From the NCBI GenBank assembly GCA_964644845.1, contig CAZXXS010000052.1, forward strand, positions 42,887 through 106,886: DNA of 64,000 bases, in the 5' to 3' direction. Below, piece after piece: positions 16,005 through 24,953 of the stretch. The position numbers were made by a program, and so were the translations under genes. The notes under the pieces were generated by a model. The model ran no database searches. It had not been told where the DNA came from and saw nothing but the letters and a program-made list of their open reading frames with translations. How positions within the stretch are numbered: the first letter of the stretch is position 1; each line of letters begins with the position of its first letter. This DNA is from Geothermovivens sp964644845. Lineage in GTDB: Bacteria; Zhuqueibacterota; Zhuqueibacteria; Oleimicrobiales; Geothermoviventaceae.

Positions 16005-17282
16005 GTGACCAGCGAGGATCTCGAAAAGGCACTGGGTGTTGCCGTAAGAGAAGTTGTAACCCCGGGGGATGAGGGGACGCTTGCGAAGTTCGTGGAGAAT
16101 TACGCCGGGGACCAGCGTAAGATTTTGGCCTCTGGGTCGGCGAGCAAATTGGCCTGGGGAGCTGTGCCCGACGTCTCCGAACTAACCGTGGTCCGGCTCA
16201 CGGGTCTGAACAAAATCACGGATCACGACCCTGCCAACCTGACCGTGTCGGTAGAGGCTGGCGTGCCTTACCGCATCTTGCAACAGACCCTGGCTGAACA
16301 CGGCCAATGGTTGCCTCTGGACAGCCCGTGGAGCGAGGAAGCCACGCTGGGCGGCATCGTGGCGGCCGCTGCCAGCGGACCGAGACGGTACGGGTACGGT
16401 GCACCACGGGATTTGGTTTTGGGTGTGCGGCTTGTCCTGCCAGACGGTTCCGCTGTACACTTCGGCGGCAAGACCGTCAAGAACGTGGCAGGCTACGACG
16501 TGACGAAACTACTTGTGGGAAGTTTCGGCACGCTGGCGTTTCTGACGGAAATCACCTTTCGGCTTCGACCCCTGCCTTCGGAGGAGCGATCGCTGCTGGT
16601 CTCTTTCGACGATCCGGACAGCCTCGACAGAGCTGTGGAGACGGTGCTGCGTTCGCCCGATCCGGTAGTGGCTGTGGAGGCGGTGGGACCTCGGGGTGCC
16701 GACCTGCTTGACAGCAGAGGGGTTTCCGTTGCTGCAGGCGCGTATTTGCTGGCGCTTCGCCTCGAGGGCACCGGCCCCGTGCTTGAGGTCGCCGCCCAAC
16801 GTCTGGCCAGCGGCCTCGGTGGGAGCTCGACAGGCGCCGGATCGACCGTACTCGAAGCCAGCGATTCGGCGACGTTTTGGAGCAACTACGAACGCGTGTT
16901 CTACCGTGATTGGCAACGGGCAGGGGCCGTTCTGAAAGTGCGTGGACCAGTGCGAAACGCCGTGAAGCTGCTCGCGGTTCTCGAATCAGTTGGTGCAGGC
17001 CACGTTTGGGTAGGCGCTGGCACGGGTGTTGGCTTCCTCAGGGTGGAGTCGGACGACGTGGATCTGGTTTCGCTGTTGGGAGAGGTGCGTTCGGCTCTTC
17101 GTCCTCTGCAGGCGCGCGCCGACCTGCTTGTGGCTCAGCCTTCAGCTGCGCGTTTGGTGTGTGACGCAGGCATTCCCCTGTGGGAAATTCCAAACTCTTT
17201 GCTTGCGAAAATGCGGGAAGTGAAGAGAATCTTCGACCCGGCCGACCTGCTGGCGCCGGGACGTTTCGTCGGAGGCATCTGA
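16005..17282 (+). CDS. glcE: Glycolate oxidase FAD-binding subunit GlcE
   Basis: 425 residues from a GTG start behind AGGAGAAGGA. It is an FAD_binding_4 protein with ILASGSASKLAWG, LSVEAG-like VSVEAGVPYRIL, and ATLGGIVAAAASGPRRYGYG. GGKTVKNVAGYDVTKL is the characteristic GlcE segment. The C-terminus ends in KRIFDPADLLAPGRF. It should form the heterotrimer with GlcD and GlcF and lacks the large C-terminal oxidase domain of GlcD, as expected. It is followed three bases after its stop by glcF, so the two are co-translated. Confidence 0.92.
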   Translation: MTSEDLEKALGVAVREVVTPGDEGTLAKFVENYAGDQRKILASGSASKLAWGAVPDVSELTVVRLTGLNKITDHDPANLTVSVEAGVPYRILQQTLAEHGQWLPLDSPWSEEATLGGIVAAAASGPRRYGYGAPRDLVLGVRLVLPDGSAVHFGGKTVKNVAGYDVTKLLVGSFGTLAFLTEITFRLRPLPSEERSLLVSFDDPDSLDRAVETVLRSPDPVVAVEAVGPRGADLLDSRGVSVAAGAYLLALRLEGTGPVLEVAAQRLASGLGGSSTGAGSTVLEASDSATFWSNYERVFYRDWQRAGAVLKVRGPVRNAVKLLAVLESVGAGHVWVGAGTGVGFLRVESDDVDLVSLLGEVRSALRPLQARADLLVAQPSAARLVCDAGIPLWEIPNSLLAKMREVKRIFDPADLLAPGRFVGGI

Positions 17283-17285
17283 GAC

Positions 17286-18611
17286 ATGGCGGAATCTGGA
17301 AGCGGAACGGATCTGCTGCAGCTGGCAAAAGAAGAAGCGGCCCGGTGTAACCGGTGTGGCTACTGTCAGGCCGTTTGCCCGACCTACCTTGTGACGGGCG
17401 TTGAAACTAACGTAGCCAGGGGTCGAAACAATCTGGTACGAGCTGCCGGCGAGGGCGAAACGGGTTTGACCAAGACGTGGCAGTCCACGGTCTTTGAGTG
17501 TTTGCTGTGTGGGGCTTGCACCACCACGTGCTTTCCCGCCGTGCGCACTGCGGAGGTCATGGCTCTGGCCCGCGCCGCCGTGCGCGAGGCGAAAGGTCAG
17601 CCGGCCCTACAACGCTACGTTTTCCGCGAGCTGCTGCCGGACCGGAAGAAAATGGACAAGATTGTGAAGCTGGCACGGTTGGGCAAGCGCAGCGGTGTTT
17701 CCGGTTTGGTCCAGGCACTTCGAGTGGTCGGCTGGTACGGGAGGAACCTGGCTGAAGCGGAGCGGATTTTGACCAGCGTTCCGGACCGGTTTCTGCGCGA
17801 ACGTCTCGACGAGGTGGAATTGACGCCGGAAGATCGTCCGGCAGACGTGGCCTACTTTACGGGCTGCGCCATGAACTACGCTTTGCCAGACGTTGGGCTC
17901 AGCACGCTGCGGGTTCTCACCGGGGCCGGCCTGAAAGTAACGGCACCGGACAACAACTGTTGCGGGCTCCCCGCCTACGCCTACGGCGACCTGCAAGCTG
18001 CTAAGCAACTGGCCAAGCGGAACATCGAGGTGCTCGAGGCGACTCGAGCCAGGTGGATCACCAGCGACTGCGCGAGTTGCACGTCGTTTCTCAGCGACTA
18101 CCCGAAGTTGTTTGTGGACGAACCCGAGTGGCGCGAGCGGGCGGAACGGCTGAAATCGCGCATTCGGGACGCGACGCAGATCCTGGCCGAAATTGCGCCC
18201 AGAAAAGCGCAAACGGATGGCCTCGAGGTAACGTACCACGACCCCTGCCATCTGGCTCACCACCTTGGTGAGCGCGAAGCGCCACGCGAAGTTCTGAAAA
18301 ACCTGCAGGGTGTGGAGTACGTTGAGCTGCCCGAGGCAAACGTGTGCTGCGGAGGAGCCGGGTCGTACAACGTAGCCCACCCGGATCTTTCGGCGCCAAT
18401 TCTGGAACGGAAGATGGCCAACGTACGGTCTACGGAGGCAAAGGTGCTGGCCACGGCATGTCCAGCTTGCATCATTCAGTTGCGTTACGGCGCTCGGCGC
18501 TACAAAGTACCGGTGGAGGTGCGCCACGTGAGTCAACTGGTGGAAGGAGGACTGCGAGAAGAACCCGTGATCGAGCGCGCGGCTGCGGAGGAGAGCAACG
18601 CGCCTGAGTGA
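17286..18611 (+). CDS. glcF: Glycolate oxidase iron-sulfur subunit GlcF
   Basis: 441 residues, ATG start four bases after the GlcE stop. Two ferredoxin motifs lie near the N-terminus: CNRCGYCQAVCP and CLLCGACTTTCF. Two cysteine-rich CCG domains follow, marked by FTGCAMNYA with NNCCGLPA, and by HDPCHLAHH with NVCCGGAGSY and TACPACIIQL. It should carry electrons from the GlcD/GlcE flavins to the quinone pool at the membrane. A terminator-like inverted repeat lies directly after the stop. Confidence 0.94.
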   Translation: MAESGSGTDLLQLAKEEAARCNRCGYCQAVCPTYLVTGVETNVARGRNNLVRAAGEGETGLTKTWQSTVFECLLCGACTTTCFPAVRTAEVMALARAAVREAKGQPALQRYVFRELLPDRKKMDKIVKLARLGKRSGVSGLVQALRVVGWYGRNLAEAERILTSVPDRFLRERLDEVELTPEDRPADVAYFTGCAMNYALPDVGLSTLRVLTGAGLKVTAPDNNCCGLPAYAYGDLQAAKQLAKRNIEVLEATRARWITSDCASCTSFLSDYPKLFVDEPEWRERAERLKSRIRDATQILAEIAPRKAQTDGLEVTYHDPCHLAHHLGEREAPREVLKNLQGVEYVELPEANVCCGGAGSYNVAHPDLSAPILERKMANVRSTEAKVLATACPACIIQLRYGARRYKVPVEVRHVSQLVEGGLREEPVIERAAAEESNAPE

Positions 18612-18614
18612 TCC

Positions 18615-18650
18615 CCGCCTCCCCCGGTGATGTGGAGAGCGGGGAGGCGG
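18615..18650 (+). terminator. Terminator-like inverted repeat after glcF
   Basis: A perfect 10-bp GC-rich stem (CCGCCTCCCC / GGGGAGGCGG) with a 16-base loop, four bases after the glcF stop. It is followed by CGATTTG, only a weak T-tract. Confidence 0.5.
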
Positions 18651-18864
18651 CGATTTGTGGGCGCTGCAGGACCGGGTCTCTTCGGGGGACGTCATTTCCC
18701 TTCCCAGAGAAGTGTCGCTTGCCGGGGGAAACGCGTGTGGTTTGGGGAAGGCTTGCTGTGGGGAAATCTGGCGAGGTGTTGACATCGCGTTCGGTCTGCA
18801 TCGCGGCAAGAGTGGATGAGAGAGCTGAAGCGGCCGGTAGGAGCCAAACGAAGGAGGCGAAGCC

Positions 18865-19971
18865 ATGAAGGGTACACTGGGATTTTTGCTGGTGGTAGTC
18901 CTTGCTCTGGGGGTACTTGGCTGTGAAAAAGTCGATCAGCAGGGCGGGGCGCTTGCGGAACTGCCGTTCTTACAGAACTACCAGAAACTGCGAGCCTCGA
19001 GTTACGACACTACGGGCGGCAACGACGATGGGAACTGGCGGAACAAGATCAAACCGGGCGAAACGTGCGTCCTGGCAGAGCTGCGGGGTCCCGGTGCGAT
19101 TGACCACATCTGGTTCACGATTGCAAGCAGGGAACCCTACCATCTGAAGAAAATCGTGCTCCGGATGTACTGGGACGGCGAAGAGAATCCCAGTGTTGAG
19201 GTGCCGATCGGAGATTTCTTCGGATTGGGACTGGGAGAGTACCACCACTTCTGGTCCGAACCCATTGCGATTGGCACGGAGAACGCGCTGAACTGCTACT
19301 GGCGCATGCCTTTCAACAAATCCGCCAAAATCACGGTGACGAACGAGGGACAGCAACCGCTGGACGCGTTGTACTACAACTTCGACTGGCGTAAGTACAA
19401 GCGCCCGCTACCGGACGTGACCTACTTTCACGCGCAGTACCGGCAGGCTTACCCGTGCAAGCGGGTTGAGTGGCCGAAGGGTGCCAAAAAGCTGAACAAG
19501 AACGGCAAAAACAACTACGTGTTCATGGAGGCCAAAGGCCACGGGCACTACGTTGGTGTCACCTTGAGCATTCATCTGAACGAAGACGGCTGGTGGGGTG
19601 AGGGCGACGAGATGATTTTCGTCGACGGAGACACACTGCCCACGATCAACGGGACCGGCTCGGAGGACTATTTTGGCGGTGCCTGGAGTTACGGCAAACC
19701 CTTCTGGTACCCGTATTTCGGCTGCCCGGTGAATCAGGCTGAACAGGGAACGCAACACAAGAAAGGCGCGACGTGGAGTGTGTACCGGTTCCACGTCCCG
19801 GATCCGGTTCCTTTCACGAAGTCGATTCGGGTAACCATTGAGCACGGACACGCGAACGACAGGGCCGACGACTGGTCCAGCGTTGCTTACTGGTACCAAA
19901 CGGAGCCCCACGAGCCGTTTCCGCCGCTCCCACCGGTGGAAAAGAGAATTCCGCCGTGGGCGAACCGCTGA
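18865..19971 (+). CDS. DUF2961 (GH172-type) lipoprotein
   Basis: 368 residues from an ATG behind AAGGAGGCGA. The signal peptide ends in the lipobox VLGC. The body matches DUF2961: ASSYDTTGGNDDG, GPGAIDHIWFT, LRMYWDGEENPSVEVPIGDFFGLG and NGTGSEDYFGG. Members of this family were recently assigned to GH172, which includes difructose-dianhydride and alpha-fructofuranosidase or arabinofuranosidase activities. A furanoside hydrolase on the cell surface or in the periplasm is therefore likely, but the sugar is unknown. It has its own terminator and appears monocistronic. Confidence 0.88.
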   Translation: MKGTLGFLLVVVLALGVLGCEKVDQQGGALAELPFLQNYQKLRASSYDTTGGNDDGNWRNKIKPGETCVLAELRGPGAIDHIWFTIASREPYHLKKIVLRMYWDGEENPSVEVPIGDFFGLGLGEYHHFWSEPIAIGTENALNCYWRMPFNKSAKITVTNEGQQPLDALYYNFDWRKYKRPLPDVTYFHAQYRQAYPCKRVEWPKGAKKLNKNGKNNYVFMEAKGHGHYVGVTLSIHLNEDGWWGEGDEMIFVDGDTLPTINGTGSEDYFGGAWSYGKPFWYPYFGCPVNQAEQGTQHKKGATWSVYRFHVPDPVPFTKSIRVTIEHGHANDRADDWSSVAYWYQTEPHEPFPPLPPVEKRIPPWANR

Positions 19972-20023
19972 GAAACGGGAAATGGAAGCTTAAGCATCCC
20001 TTTGGGTTTTGGAGTTGAACGCC

Positions 20024-20048
20024 GGGGTAGCCGTTGTTTGGCTACCCC
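20024..20048 (+). terminator. Intrinsic-type terminator of the GH172 gene
   Basis: GGGGTAGCC / GGCTACCCC make a perfect 9-bp stem with a 7-base loop, followed by TGTGTGTTT. It lies 53 bases after the stop codon. Confidence 0.7.
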
Positions 20049-20279
20049 TGTGTGTTTCGAGACGCAAGTGCGGAATGACGGGCGCTTCTCGATCGCACGT
20101 GCGGTGGTCGCCAGCGGGTGTGCCCTTTGTAACAGCGACTAACGCGAGGTGTTCTCCAGTTCTTGCGGTTGTTTGGTTCGATGGTGCACGAAAATCCGGA
20201 GGGGTCGCAACGGGTTGTCCGGTTCGTTCTGGCCGTTTGCGTGAAACTTTTCCCACCGGTTTCCGTCTTACGCTGAGGA

Positions 20280-20294
20280 TTCGTTTCAAACGAA
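20280..20294. promoter_or_regulatory. Operator-like palindrome upstream of the efflux cluster
   Basis: TTCGTTT C AAACGAA is a perfect 7+1+7 palindrome about 105 bases before the YIP1 start. It could be a repressor site for the downstream cluster; no regulator gene is adjacent. Confidence 0.35.
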
Positions 20295-20398
20295 ATGGGC
20301 ACGGCGATGTTGTGGTGTGAGAACCTCTTTGTTACCCTGATTGTGGTCCGCATTGAGGGCAGAGAATCGGAACCATTTGCCAGTTGAGGAGGGAGGCA

Positions 20399-21208
20399 AT
20401 GCCAGAAGAGCACGACCTTTCCACCGAAAGTGTTGAGGCATCCGAGGTGTACCAAATGGGTCTCGCAGCGCGCCTTGCAAACTTCTTTCTTGGGTCCACG
20501 AGTAAGGCCGTCCAGGCCCTGAAAGCACGAAGCAGCTGGCAGGACTGGGTCATTCCGGTTCTTGTCACCTTTCTGGTAACGGCCGGATTCGGTCGGCTGA
20601 CCAAGGACATTGTGATCAGCGAAGTGAAGCAGAAAATCGCCACCAGTACCAGACTGACGGAAGAGCAACAGAGAATGATTTTGGACCGGATGGAGCAGCA
20701 ACAGGAGCTGGCGAAAAAGCCCACTTACATGCTTCGTGGTTACGCCATCTCGCTCGTTTCCATCCTGCTGGTTACCGTCGTCGTGGGTGGTATTTTGATG
20801 TTTCTGGTCAACGTGGTTCTGGGAGGGAATGCTCGTTTCGTGCAAACCTTGGCTCTGGCCTCGTGGGGGAGTTGGCTGGCTCATCTTACCCAAGGCCCGG
20901 GGACGCTGCTGATCGGGCTCTTTCCCGCTGTAGTCAAAGCCCCATTGATCCTGAGCAAGGGCACTACGGATGTGGTAACAAGTCTTGCTGTCTTGCTGCC
21001 TGCGAGCATGAAGGGGCAGTTCCTGTACGCCCTGGCGACGAAAATCGACCTGTTTAACATCTGGCAGCTCGCAGTGATGTCCGTAGGTGTGGGTGTGCTG
21101 GCGGGTACGTCCACCAAGAAGGCGGCGTGGTGGGTGGTTGGCACCTGGGTCCTCTGGGCTGTGCTGGCGTCGGCACTCGTCGCTTTGCTGAAGGGCCCGC
21201 TCGGGTGA
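20399..21208 (+). CDS. YIP1-family membrane protein
   Basis: 269 residues from the ATG at 20399, directly behind GAGGAGGGAGG; a TTG 15 bases earlier overlaps that site and is rejected. The N-terminal 50 residues are soluble. About five hydrophobic segments follow (WVIPVLVTFLVTAGFG, LVSILLVTVVVGGILMFLV, TLALASWGSWLA, a central segment and WWVVGTWVLWAVLASALVAL), as in Yip1-domain proteins. The function is unknown. Its position at the head of the TolC-MacA-MacB-like cluster suggests a role linked to that transporter. Confidence 0.75.
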   Translation: MPEEHDLSTESVEASEVYQMGLAARLANFFLGSTSKAVQALKARSSWQDWVIPVLVTFLVTAGFGRLTKDIVISEVKQKIATSTRLTEEQQRMILDRMEQQQELAKKPTYMLRGYAISLVSILLVTVVVGGILMFLVNVVLGGNARFVQTLALASWGSWLAHLTQGPGTLLIGLFPAVVKAPLILSKGTTDVVTSLAVLLPASMKGQFLYALATKIDLFNIWQLAVMSVGVGVLAGTSTKKAAWWVVGTWVLWAVLASALVALLKGPLG

Positions 21209-21397
21209 AAGCAGCTGTCGATTTCTCCGCACGGCGAGGGCGCAACAATACCCGTGGCTGATTTTGGCAGGCGTGCTGCAACCGTGACAGAACCTTCGTC
21301 TCCGCACTTTACCCACTCGTCTGGTAGTGTTGCTGGTGGGTGGCGGAGGTCTGGTGCAGGGATCCCGTAACGTAGTTTGGAACTGGAGGTTGTGCAG

Positions 21398-22771
21398 ATG
21401 CGAAGAGCAAAGCTTCTGGCGGTGGTGGCTCTTTCGTTGTTTGCAGTACAGGCCCCGGCGCAAGAAGGCAAGACGAACCTGTTCAGTCTTGACGACTGTG
21501 TGCAGCTGGCCCTGAAAAACAATCCGACGTTGAGAAACGCGCGCCGCAACGTCAATTTGGCCGAAACCAACGTCGTGACGGCCCGATCTGGAATTCTTCC
21601 GCGCCTGAATTCCTCGTTTTCCTTCGGCAAGTACATCTCTGGGCCGCGCGTCCGCTTGATGGACGTCCCGGTGGGCATTGATCCCCTCACGCACGCGATC
21701 AAGTACGAACAGCGCGAGATCGTGCAGGCCTCGGTGGAGCGGAACAGTTACGGAGCACGCCTGACCCTGAATCAGACGATTTTCGATTTCGGCCAAAGCT
21801 GGTTCCGAATTTCGCAGGCCCGGGCCAACGCCACTGCCGCAGAGGATGAGTACAGGAGCACGGAACAGTCGGTCATTCTGGATGTGAAGCAAAAGTACTT
21901 CGAACTGTTAAAGGCGGAAAAGCTGGTGGATGTGTACCAGAAGGCGGTGGAGGCAGCGCAAAGGCAACTGGAACGCACCGAAGCCATGTACAAGCTCGGT
22001 TCAGTAGCGCAGGCTGATGTCTACAAAGCCCGTGTCAATCTGGGGCAGAGCAAGATCAATTTGATCAACCAGAAGAACCTGGTCGAAATCTCCAAAGCGA
22101 ATTTGAACACCGTCCTGGGTCGTGATCCCACCGCGCCGATCGAAATAGTGGATTTTCAGCCTCAGGAGACCACGCCACCTTACAGTTTCGAAGAAGCAGC
22201 CCGGATTGCCCTCGAGAACAACCCGGAACTGCGGAGCTTGGAGAGCAAGCTGCAGGCGAGCCGTGTGGGGGTCCGGATTGCCAAGAGCAACTTTTTGCCC
22301 AGTCTCGGGCTTTCGGTGTCTTACAACCGCGACAACGAATTTTTCGACAAGGTGTTTACAACGAAACTCCAGAACGATTACAACGTAGTCATGGGCGTGT
22401 CTCTGAGCTTCAACCTGTTCAACGGTTTTGCAGACAAGGCGGACCTGGATCGCCAGTACACAAGCTACCGAATCGCAGAAGAGAACCTGGAAAACCGCAA
22501 GCGCACCCTCTTAGCGGAAGTGAAGCGGGCGTACATCAACCTGCAGGCTTACGAGGAGATCGCCAACATCAACAAGGAAAACCTGAAATCGGCTGAAGAA
22601 GATTTACGATTGGCCGAAGAGCGCTACAAGCTTGGGTCGGGCACGTTGTTGGAGGTGATCGACGCCCAGCTGGCGCTGACACGTGCCCGGGCGACTTACG
22701 TTAGCTCGATGTACGACGCGTTGATTGCCAGAACGCAACTGGAAGCGGCCATGGGCAGATTGGGTCAGTAG
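21398..22771 (+). CDS. TolC-family outer membrane efflux protein
   Basis: 457 residues from the ATG at 21398 (GGAGGT seven bases upstream) with a clear signal peptide ending in APAQ. Two tandem outer-membrane-efflux repeats are visible, each beginning with a similar segment (DDCVQLALKNNPTLRNARRN and EEAARIALENNPELRSLESK). Long helices rich in A, E, K and R follow, and the segment RYKLGSGTLLEVIDAQLAL is typical of TolC. It should form the trimeric outer-membrane channel for the MacA/MacB-like genes that follow. Confidence 0.93.
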   Translation: MRRAKLLAVVALSLFAVQAPAQEGKTNLFSLDDCVQLALKNNPTLRNARRNVNLAETNVVTARSGILPRLNSSFSFGKYISGPRVRLMDVPVGIDPLTHAIKYEQREIVQASVERNSYGARLTLNQTIFDFGQSWFRISQARANATAAEDEYRSTEQSVILDVKQKYFELLKAEKLVDVYQKAVEAAQRQLERTEAMYKLGSVAQADVYKARVNLGQSKINLINQKNLVEISKANLNTVLGRDPTAPIEIVDFQPQETTPPYSFEEAARIALENNPELRSLESKLQASRVGVRIAKSNFLPSLGLSVSYNRDNEFFDKVFTTKLQNDYNVVMGVSLSFNLFNGFADKADLDRQYTSYRIAEENLENRKRTLLAEVKRAYINLQAYEEIANINKENLKSAEEDLRLAEERYKLGSGTLLEVIDAQLALTRARATYVSSMYDALIARTQLEAAMGRLGQ

Positions 22772-22813
22772 CAGTTCGGGTGTGACGGTTCAACCACCAG
22801 TGGGAGCTTGAGG

Positions 22814-24106
22814 ATGTCCAACAAGAAACGCTTGTTCATCATTCTGGGTGTTGTTGTGGTACTGGCCGTAATTGTGGTGGCCAATCTAAAACGGCAAAGC
22901 GGCAGCGCCGTTGAGGTGACGGTCGAAAAGGTGAAGCGAGGCACCATTGTTCAGACCGTTTCCGGAACGGGCAAGGTACAGCCCGAAATGGAGGTCAAGA
23001 TCTCGGCGTTTGTGGCCGGGGTAATTAAGAAAATCTACGTGAAAGAAGGCGACCGCGTTCGCAAAGGGCAGCTTCTCGCTGAGCTCGATCGTGAACGCTA
23101 CGTTGCCGGGCTGGATCGCGCAAAAAGCACGCTGAAGTCGGCTCAAGCTTCGCTGAAGAAAGCACGTGCCGACTACCAGCGGATGAAAGAGCTGCACGAC
23201 CAGAATCTGGCTTCGGCCGCGGATCTGGAGAATGCGGAGGCTAATCTCTTGATGGCTGAAAGCCAGCTGGAACAGGCGCAGGCTTCGCTGAGGGAAGCCC
23301 AGGACTCACTGGACAAGACCCGGCTGCTTTCGCCGATCGACGGCGTTGTGACGCGGTTGAACAAAGAAGAGGGCGAGATTGCCCTTGGCTCTCAGTTTCA
23401 GGCCGACGTCATCATGACCGTTGCTGACCTGAGCAAGATGGAGGTTCGCGCCCAGGTGGACGAAAACGACGTCGTGCTCGTAGCGGTCGGCAATCCCGCG
23501 AAAATTGAAGTCGACGCACTCCCCGACACCGTGCTTGAGGGACGCGTGACGGAAATTGCTCATTCGGCCCAAACTCGCGGCATGGGCACGGCCGAAGAGG
23601 TGACGAACTTTGAAGTACGGGTGGCCATTGTGACGCCACATCCGAAATTGCGGCCGGGCATGTCCGCTACGGTGGACATCCAGACGGCCAAACACGACAG
23701 TGCACTGTATCTGCCTATTCAGTGTCTGACGGCACGCGAAGTTTCCGATTCAACCCTTCTTGCCCTGGCTGAGAAAGAACGACGTAAGTGGCGCAAAAGC
23801 GGTAAGGAAACAGTTGACCAAACCGTCGCTGAGATTTCCGGTGAGAATGCGGGACCGCAGGGAAAGGAAAAAAGCCGGAAAGAGAACAACACCGTGGAAG
23901 TTGTGTTTGTGGTGCAGGACGGGGTCGCGAAGATGGTGCCGGTGCGCACCGGCATCAGCAGCGACACGGACATCGAGTTGCTGTCGGGTGTGAAAGAGGG
24001 GGACCTTGTGGTGTCGGGGCCGTACAAGGTACTCTCGAAAGTCCTGCGCGACGGAATGAAGGTGAAAATCAAAAAGGAGAAGCCGAAGCTAACGGGCGGC
24101 GTGTAA
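22814..24106 (+). CDS. MacA-like periplasmic adaptor (HlyD family)
   Basis: 430 residues from the ATG at 22814, behind GGGAG. One N-terminal membrane anchor (LFIILGVVVVLAVIVVANL) leads to a biotinyl-lipoyl-like half (GTGKVQPEMEVKISA, KEGDRVRKGQLLAELD), a long coiled-coil hairpin (about residues 95-175) and the second half (TRLLSPIDGVVTRLNKEEGEI). A beta-barrel follows and the C-terminal part contains GVKEGDLVVSGPYK. An unusual charged insert of about 50 residues (EKERRKWRKSGKE and onward) interrupts the C-terminal part. It should bridge the TolC-like channel and the ABC permeases. Confidence 0.92.
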   Translation: MSNKKRLFIILGVVVVLAVIVVANLKRQSGSAVEVTVEKVKRGTIVQTVSGTGKVQPEMEVKISAFVAGVIKKIYVKEGDRVRKGQLLAELDRERYVAGLDRAKSTLKSAQASLKKARADYQRMKELHDQNLASAADLENAEANLLMAESQLEQAQASLREAQDSLDKTRLLSPIDGVVTRLNKEEGEIALGSQFQADVIMTVADLSKMEVRAQVDENDVVLVAVGNPAKIEVDALPDTVLEGRVTEIAHSAQTRGMGTAEEVTNFEVRVAIVTPHPKLRPGMSATVDIQTAKHDSALYLPIQCLTAREVSDSTLLALAEKERRKWRKSGKETVDQTVAEISGENAGPQGKEKSRKENNTVEVVFVVQDGVAKMVPVRTGISSDTDIELLSGVKEGDLVVSGPYKVLSKVLRDGMKVKIKKEKPKLTGGV

Positions 24107-24199
24107 GCGGGTGCCGTTTTCAGACGGGCGAATTGTGACACAGATTCTGTTCCTCGCAAAAGCCCAGTTCGAGGGTCAGTTACCTGGTGGAGCGTTTCG

Positions 24200-24901
24200 A
24201 TGCTGATTGAATTGCACGACATCGTCAAGATTTACGAAGTTGGCCTTGAAAAGGTCCACGCTCTTCGCGGCGTGAGCCTGACAATTGACCAGAACGAGTA
24301 CGTGGCCATCATGGGGCCTTCCGGTTCGGGAAAGTCCACGTTAATGAACATTTTGGGTTGCCTCGACACACCAACCTCGGGGGAATATTTTTTGAAAGGG
24401 GTGAAGGTGAGCGATTTGCCAGACGACAAACTGGCGGAAATTCGCAATCGCGAAATTGGGTTTGTTTTCCAGACTTTCAATCTTTTGCCGAGGGCTTCTG
24501 CGCTCCACAACGTCGAGCTGCCTTTGATCTACAACGGCACACCGGCGGCCAGGCGTCGTCAGATGGCGATGGATGCCCTTGCACGCGTGGGATTGGCCGA
24601 CCGTGTGCACCACAGACCCAACGAGCTTTCGGGTGGGCAGCGACAACGCGTGGCAATTGCCCGGGCGCTGGTGAACAACCCGTCGCTCATCCTGGCCGAC
24701 GAGCCCACGGGTAATCTGGACACGCGTACGGGCGAGGAAATCATGGCCATTTTTCAGGAACTGTACGAACAGGGGAACACGGTGGTGCTGGTTACTCATG
24801 AGGAGTACATTGCCGAGCACACCAACCGCATCATTCGGATCCGCGACGGTAAGATCGAGAGCGACGAACCACTTGTGAAGCGGGTGGCAGTGAGCGAGTA
24901 G
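24200..24901 (+). CDS. MacB/LolD-type ABC transporter ATPase
   Basis: 233 residues, ATG behind GGTGGAG. Walker A GPSGSGKST, Q-loop region VFQTFNLLPR, signature LSGGQRQRVAIARAL, Walker B LILADEPTGNLD and the H-loop VTHEE are all present. The size fits a stand-alone ATPase of the MacB/LolD group. It should power the two FtsX-type permeases encoded directly downstream, whereas in Escherichia coli MacB the ATPase and permease are one chain. Confidence 0.95.
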   Translation: MLIELHDIVKIYEVGLEKVHALRGVSLTIDQNEYVAIMGPSGSGKSTLMNILGCLDTPTSGEYFLKGVKVSDLPDDKLAEIRNREIGFVFQTFNLLPRASALHNVELPLIYNGTPAARRRQMAMDALARVGLADRVHHRPNELSGGQRQRVAIARALVNNPSLILADEPTGNLDTRTGEEIMAIFQELYEQGNTVVLVTHEEYIAEHTNRIIRIRDGKIESDEPLVKRVAVSE

Positions 24902-24953
24902 ATGCCTCCGTCGGGCTGCTGGCGGAGTTTGGTGGTTACACACAGAGAGCACA

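Larger units (their letters stand above)
19972..20398. other. Gap between GH172 and YIP1 genes
   Basis: 427 bases holding the GH172 terminator at 20024-20048 and an operator-like palindrome at 20280-20294. No gene seen. Confidence 0.5.

Noticed and set aside
17607..18866. Minus-strand frame of 419 codons
   Set aside because: Antisense to glcF; no recognisable domain.
20042..21892. Minus-strand frame of 616 codons
   Set aside because: It lies antisense to the YIP1 and TolC genes, has no family resemblance and reads as a mirror of their codons.
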